Of a DNA stretch of 64,000 bases, positions 58,703-64,000 are shown piece after piece. The notes below the pieces were generated by a model. It was not told the origin of the DNA, made no database searches, and saw nothing but the letters and a program-made list of their open reading frames with translations. Numbering within the stretch: the first letter of the stretch is position 1; every line of letters starts with the position of its first letter. This DNA comes from Vitellaria paradoxa (lineage: Eukaryota > Streptophyta > Magnoliopsida > Ericales > Sapotaceae): contig CM034234.1 in NCBI GenBank assembly GCA_019916065.1, positions 16,197,520 to 16,261,519 of the forward strand, read 5' to 3'. The position numbers and the translations under genes are program-made.

Positions 58703-60319
58703 TAAAGGAAAGGGGAAGATTGAAGGTTTCAAGCTACAACAAAAATAACCACATGCTGATTTGCTTACAAAACCAGATTCAAGAAAGATGCATTCTCAAC
58801 CTAAGGCCGAAAAAAAAAAAAAAAAAAATCCATAAAATGATTGTGCACTCACTTGATGTCAACATCTGACAAACACAACCTCTTTCTTACGCTCGGCCAG
58901 ATCTGCAACAAAAAATAAAATCAGGTGTTGCACATAACCTCAAATATAGAGTATATATAACTAACTAGGGATGCATTGAACCAATTCGACCACTACACAC
59001 TTCAAAATCGGTTCGATTATATTACAAGTTCAGTTTGATTCTGGATCACAAGAGTGTTAACCTAATTTTTATTGGTTCAAATTCCACATTAATTTTTTTC
59101 AAGTCCCGAAATAAATTAACCTGAACCAACCCAAATTTTCGCTCCCTTTTTTTCACAAAATTTCTAATTACATGACGAGCACAAATTTTTGAATTATATC
59201 ACAAAATTTCTAACGATCAGTTCTTGACCCAAAAAATATATATATATATATATATATATATCAACATGTGTCCCTCGAAATTAATTTGTGATGCTAAAGC
59301 CCCCTATGGTGACTAACAAAATGTAATCCCTTGTTTCTTTTTCAACTAAATTAATGGTTCTATGCAAAACTTCTAAAATGAATTTTTGTTTTCTTAACCT
59401 CTCTTGTTCTATCTTAATTTTGTGTATATTGGACACAATATACATATAAAAATAAGAAATTCTACTCATCTGGAAATCATATAATTTTTTTTTTTAATGA
59501 ATAAACTTCGACGCTGAATATGTCTTGACTTCTATCATTTTTTTATTAAACCAATACACTAAACTATGTTTCTTATTTACTAGTGTATATTTTTTTTATA
59601 TGGTAAATATAATTTACTCTTAGAAATTTTACTTAAAATGGTTAGTTCATTTGAAAAAATGAATAAACTTAAACAATGAATATGTCTTGAGTTTTATCAC
59701 TATTTTTCATTATTTTTTTAATACACTATACCATGTTTGCTACTATTATTCTATATATATATATATATATATATTTTATATGCTTACGAAATTGTTAATT
59801 CCAACACGTTTTCTCCCTCTTCAGTACTGTGCACCTTCCCACCTATAAAGACCAAGTACCTTTTCACCCATGGGACCTAGCTTTTCTCCTCCTTGTTTCT
59901 TGCCTATCACTTCCTCACCCATGCTGTCAATTCCCCCCAGTCTTTTAACTTTGCTCAATAAGAATCAACCTATATCTCTCCATAGTCTACACTCTTTCTC
60001 TGTTCCACGTTCTTCTCACTCTGTTTCTTTCCCCGTTCCACATTCTACTCACTCAATTTATTTCCCCCTTATCACTCCACATGACATCATTTTACCACCT
60101 CCTTTGGAATTGTCACACAATGAGGTTTCTACAGGATGATAAGGACCTTGATTAATCTATGATGCAATTTTTTTTTTTTTAATTCAATTTTTCTAATTGT
60201 TGATGGCAATCACAGAGCCAAAGAAGTCCATAAGAAACTCAAGGAAAAGCTAGTTCACAGAAGGTAGGAAAAAAAACCCTGGAAATTGGCACAATTTTAG
60301 CTCAGAGGTTTTAATCCCG

Positions 60320-61995
60320 CATCTTTTTTTTTTTTTTAATAAGTAATCAAATATTTGTATTAAAGCATCAAAAAGATGCAAAAAATACCCAAGCATCAAT
60401 TGCAGTTCCAATGTATCTACAAACGTAAAAAAAGGGAAAAGTTCTAAATCTCTCCCCCTCTAGCCATCTGTATATAAAGTAAACAAAATAATAATTCTTC
60501 AGCCCATACAGTGGGTATTCTTTATTAGTAAAACCTATCCTATTCCTTTTCCCCCAAGACCAACAAAAGAATACAAAATGGAATCAAATCCCACATTCTC
60601 CTCCGATACTTGGGGGTTCTAACCCCTACCGAGCCTCCAAAAAAACACCATGCCCCCTTTGGGGAGGGTGAAATGGCCAAATCCCATAGCTCCTTTGCCA
60701 TTCCACAAACAAATGGTCAACGGACTCATGCGAACATTTGCATAAAAAGGCATCTGTTCACAATAACTACCTTCCTCCAAAACAAGGTGTTGACAGTCAG
60801 GATTTTGCCTTGTACTAAGCACCAAACAAAGAAAGCTACTTTTGAAAGAGCCCCACGCCTCCAGATTTTGCTCCATGAAAATTCCAACATCTTGTTTCCC
60901 CGCGATGAGCTATAACCAGACTTTACTTTAAACTTTCCCAAGCTCATCAAGGACCATCAACACTCGTCTTCCCTCCCTGTTGCCTTGACAGAGTACAAAG
61001 GCTGCATCAACTAGATGAAGCCTTCTGGAACAGCTAGCAAAATCCAATCACTTCACCTACTTCATTGCCCCCAACCATTTCCCATACCTCTATTGAAACA
61101 CAGAGGTTTCATGTTCTTTCATCGATTGATCATTCCTCCCTGTTCGTATCTCTTTTTCCAATTTCGGTCTCGATTAGTTCACAAGATTGAATGTCCAATT
61201 CTCCTCATCTCCCAGCCATGAGGATTCCTGTGCAATCTAACATATCCCATGCCAACTTATTCCCCTCCTGCTCCCATACTCTGCTAATTCAGCATCTTTG
61301 TTCCATGCCACTGCATCAATCCCTGCAAACTCCTATTTTAAACATCTCTCCTCGAGCCACCATTCCTCCTAGAATTTCCCCTCGTCCCCCCTCCCTACTA
61401 CTACTGATCAAACATGAGATGAAAATAAGACGTGCCCAATGCAATCCTAACAATGCTTCAGCTGTCAATTCTCCCCACTTCGTCCATATTTATTTAGCAC
61501 TCACTACCCTCCACCAAAGGCTCCCATTTTCCTCAACAGATCTCCACAACCATGTCCCCATTAGAGCTTCATTAAAGCACCTTATTCTCCTTATCCCTAA
61601 CCCCCTCCCTCTATGGCCAACACACTGTCTCCCAATTCACCAAGTGAAATTTGATCAATTTGGTGCCCTCCCCACTCCCCCAAACAAGAAGTCTCTCAGC
61701 AATTTCTCGAGCCTCCTCGCAGCTGAAATGGGAAAGATAGATAAGAAGTACATTGGCAAGCTTGACAACGTGCTATTGATTAAGGTGAACCTAACCCCTT
61801 TGAAAAAATAGCTTCTCTTCCAACCCACCAGCCATCTCTAGAAGTTTCTAATCACTCCATCCCCTAGTTTTAGATGAAGCACCCAATGGCATCCCACATA
61901 ATGAGTTGGTAGGAATCCCACATCTTACATGGGTTAACTACCACTAAAAACAAACCCCAGACTCAGCCAAATTCCACATGGTAATTTGCAACCAA
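60320..61995 (-). mobile_element. LINE (L1-type) ORF2 3' part, decayed
   Basis: Minus-strand reading in changing frames gives the C-terminal side of reverse transcriptase (61995-61000: [16 protein letters not shown], LRDFL-G-GVG, NW-TVC, FNEALMG-WLW). After it comes the zf-RVT domain (60950-60640: KIWRRGALSKVAFFVWCLVQGKIL..., then VDHLF-like). The presumed 3' tail is the T-run at about 60325-60337 (A-tail on the minus strand). There are many stops. Part of it also remains in copy 1 (11238-11545), so the LINE is older than the duplication. Confidence 0.8.
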
Positions 61996-62081
61996 AATTA
62001 GAGTTTTCTCATTTATTTATTTGTTTCAGTCAGTAAATGGAGATTTCAAGTTACTAACAATAGTTTCATAGTAATTACAGT

Positions 62082-62891
62082 CAAGGTTGTTAAAATAGAT
62101 ATTTTACTTAAAATCGGTAGAGGGTCCAAAAATTGAATCATAAAATCGTAAGATTTTACCAAATGCCTATAAAATAAAAATATAATCTATTATGTTACAA
62201 TTTTTTATTTAGAACTTTCATTTTTTTGATAAGTTAATAATTTTATTAATCAGAGAAGAGAGAAAATATGTGTCAAGAAAAATGCCATACCCGAAAACTT
62301 ACTCATATTAGCAAAATGAATCCTCAACAAAATTTACAAAAGATTCTATATCTGGTTCTATAATTCCTTTACCCAACTACCCAATTGAGACTATTAAAAT
62401 AATTGATGTGATCTATACAGTTGATATTAAAATACCGATTTCGTTTTATTTTAATTTTTTGTTTGACTTGAAATGTATTTTTAATATTTTATCATAAGTC
62501 TCTTGGTTTCTATCCTAGTTACTAAATTTAAGATATAGTAGTCAATTTGGTGTAACAACGCACATGGTTCTCAACTAGTGTAGTATAGTAAATAATAGTA
62601 TTATAGAATTAAACTAAAAAAAAAAAGTAATAAGTGAAATAGTTGTGGTATATTATTTGAAAAAAATCATAAAAATTTATTTTATTTGACAAAATTACAC
62701 AAAAATACTTAATTTTTAAAATCGATAAAATCACCTAAAAATTCGAGATTTTACTGATTTTACGTCCCAAAATCGAGATTTTACTTATTTTGCCCTTATT
62801 AAGATTTTACATAAAATCAAACAAGTTTTCCTACTCTAACACCATAAAATCGTAAGATTTTAAGATTTAAGTCGAGATTTTAACAACATTG
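62082..62891. mobile_element. hAT-like non-autonomous element near the CAS 3' end, copy 2 only
   Basis: 810 bp with inverted ends CAAGGTTGTTAAAAT and, reversed, CAATGTTGTTAAAAT. The 8-bp duplication is ATTACAGT/ATTATAGT (62074-62081, 62892-62899, one mismatch). The copy 1 site (about 11620-11640) is empty. The interior repeats AAATCGTAAGATTTTA-type words near both ends. It lies 61 bp past the CAS stop codon, so it probably falls in the 3' UTR or cleavage region. Confidence 0.85.
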
Positions 62892-62952
62892 ATTATAGTA
62901 CAAAAACACATTATAAAGCAAACAAGAAAAACATACCATGGTGGCTTCTTTC

Positions 62953-64000
62953 TCAAACTATTGAGAGATTATAGGAGTTGAAAAGCTGAAGCAAGGCTGC
63001 TTGATTTGCCGGATCAAGATTTTCACTGATAACTTTGGGATACCTCCCAGGGGAAAGCGAAGAAAGGTTTGCCAATGACGCCACCAAAAATTGCTTGGGG
63101 TCCCTCACATCCTTTAAAGGATCCTCCTCTTTTTTCCCAGCATTGTATAGATGTACAAAAGTAGCACCATAACCCACATTGTCCCCAAAATCTGGAACAT
63201 CCGGTTCCTCTTCGACTCTGTCCTGCTCTGGCCGTGAAAGAAGGGTAACGATGCTATCCAGCATTTTCCCCCAAAGTCCAGAGGATGCAGGATCCAACAG
63301 GGCTCGAGATTCACATATAAGTCTGGTTGAAGCAACTGATGTCAACTTAAGCTCAATGGAACCTGTTATCAGCTTAAGATTAGGTATCCAAAATTGCTCC
63401 ACAATCGCCAAAAATATATTGGGTTGGACAGCATTCATTGAATCAACAAGAGTCTGTGAACCATGTTTGATGACAAAAAGGGATGTGAATATCAGAAAAG
63501 ACTTCACAAACTTCACTGTTCTGCTATTCTGGAGCCGCGTAAATAAAGAAGCCCAGATGTGGCTCATGTAGGGTGCGATTACATCATACCCAAGGTTCTC
63601 AATAACCGTATTCAGCACATAAAATCCTTGCTCATCTGTGCTTGGAGATAAAACAAGCTTGTTGAATATTCCCAATACCTGAGTCAACCTCCCACCCTGG
63701 TTAAGCTCATGGGGAGCCTTCTGAAGGAAGGCTTGAAGCAAGCGAACAAGAGCTGGAACATTTCCAGATTTTTTCCACGAATCAGGCAACAGAAGAATCT
63801 CAAAGATCTGCATGTAATGTTGTGGGATTGGTGGCCTATTCAACTCAACAAGCTGAGCTAGTAGCTGGAATGCATAAGGGAAAAATTCAGTGACATCCTT
63901 GGCCAAAATCAACTGGAGGCTGGGAAATAGGCTTGCTTCAAATGCAGAGATAAGAGAAGGGTCCTTCTCACAGGACCGTCTGACAAGAACAGCCACTGCC
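62953..64000 (-). CDS. CAS: Exportin-2 / CAS, second copy, 5' part beyond the window
   Basis: The C-terminal 349 residues of a second CAS gene, open from the right edge to the stop at 62953. The sequence matches residues of copy 1 from [12 protein letters not shown] to FNSYNLSIV with about 95% identity by eye. One in-frame codon is added near 63836 (ELNRPPIPQ against ELLPPIPQ), and other substitutions are scattered with no stop. It covers the CAS C-terminal HEAT region. Whether the N-terminal half is intact cannot be seen. A hAT-like insertion lies 61 bp beyond its stop, unlike copy 1. Confidence 0.92.
   Translation of the reverse strand, partial: AVAVLVRRSCEKDPSLISAFEASLFPSLQLILAKDVTEFFPYAFQLLAQLVELNRPPIPQHYMQIFEILLLPDSWKKSGNVPALVRLLQAFLQKAPHELNQGGRLTQVLGIFNKLVLSPSTDEQGFYVLNTVIENLGYDVIAPYMSHIWASLFTRLQNSRTVKFVKSFLIFTSLFVIKHGSQTLVDSMNAVQPNIFLAIVEQFWIPNLKLITGSIELKLTSVASTRLICESRALLDPASSGLWGKMLDSIVTLLSRPEQDRVEEEPDVPDFGDNVGYGATFVHLYNAGKKEEDPLKDVRDPKQFLVASLANLSSLSPGRYPKVISENLDPANQAALLQLFNSYNLSIV

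Larger units (their letters stand above)
53292..62952. other. Intergenic stretch of copy 2
   Basis: Aligns with 6445-11687 of copy 1 apart from insertions and the copy 1 deletion. It contains a doubled 258-bp block, a SINE, a Tourist-like MITE, a doubled 45-bp block, LINE remains and a hAT-like element. TA microsatellites lie at about 59230-59262 and 59751-59774. 58703-60319, lost in copy 1, has no gene that I can support; the proline/serine frame at 59870-60139 has no recognisable domain. Confidence 0.6.

Noticed and set aside
58635..61689. 3 kb insertion in copy 2
   Set aside because: First read as an insertion, but no target duplication exists and copy 1 holds cut halves of two elements, so it is a deletion in copy 1.
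61191..61811. 206-residue plus-strand open frame rich in Pro/Ser/Leu
   Set aside because: It is antisense to the LINE reverse-transcriptase remnant; the minus strand carries the recognisable motifs.
1..64000. CRISPR arrays, operons, riboswitches or other prokaryotic systems
   Set aside because: The direct repeats seen are short tandem duplications or transposon ends; introns, Copia elements and PPR genes show plant nuclear DNA.

Overview
The window is nuclear DNA of a flowering plant, almost certainly a eudicot. It is AT-rich, its genes are of plant families (CAS exportin, villin, GRAS, PPR), and it holds plant-type Copia, MULE, hAT, LINE, SINE, TRIM and MITE elements. I could not assign a species. 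Only three gene copies look intact where visible: two copies of an intronless importin-alpha exporter (CAS/XPO2; the second runs off the right edge) and one copy of an uncharacterised type II membrane protein. Everything else gene-like is broken.

Layout. A two-gene segment, membrane protein plus CAS, both on the minus strand, occurs twice about 51.3-51.8 kb apart. Copy 1 is 1-14.7 kb and copy 2 is 51.8-64 kb. In copy 1 the membrane-protein gene is split by a minus-strand Copia element (1206-6162, TSD GAGGA) and frameshifted, while its CAS gene (11688-14618) is intact. In copy 2 the membrane-protein gene is intact (51780-53291) and CAS is open as far as visible. The copies differ by many insertions and deletions: two short MITEs only in copy 1; a SINE, a Tourist-like MITE, a hAT-like element and two tandem duplications only in copy 2; and a 3.06 kb microhomology deletion only in copy 1.

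Between the copies, 16518-24933 is a complete 8.4 kb Mutator-like element (MULE) with about 95-bp terminal inverted repeats and a perfect 10-bp target-site duplication. It carries a decayed MURA transposase and a decayed plant mobile domain (PMD/MAIN-like) gene. At 29.3-35.4 kb lies a PPR gene of At1g80550 type, killed by a frameshift and by a Copia insertion (29512-34124). At about 37.6-37.9 kb is a GRAS-gene fragment. At 38.9-45.0 kb is a chimeric pseudogene: exons 1-4 of an EMB2654-type PPR gene run straight into the last exons of a villin gene. Its introns carry a TRIM, a SINE and a hAT-like element. The stretch 45-51.7 kb is AT-rich and holds diverged tandem repeats and old element pieces.

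No operon-like cooperation exists. The biological story is segmental duplication followed by unequal decay, driven by many families of mobile elements. All identities come from hand reading; no database search was run.
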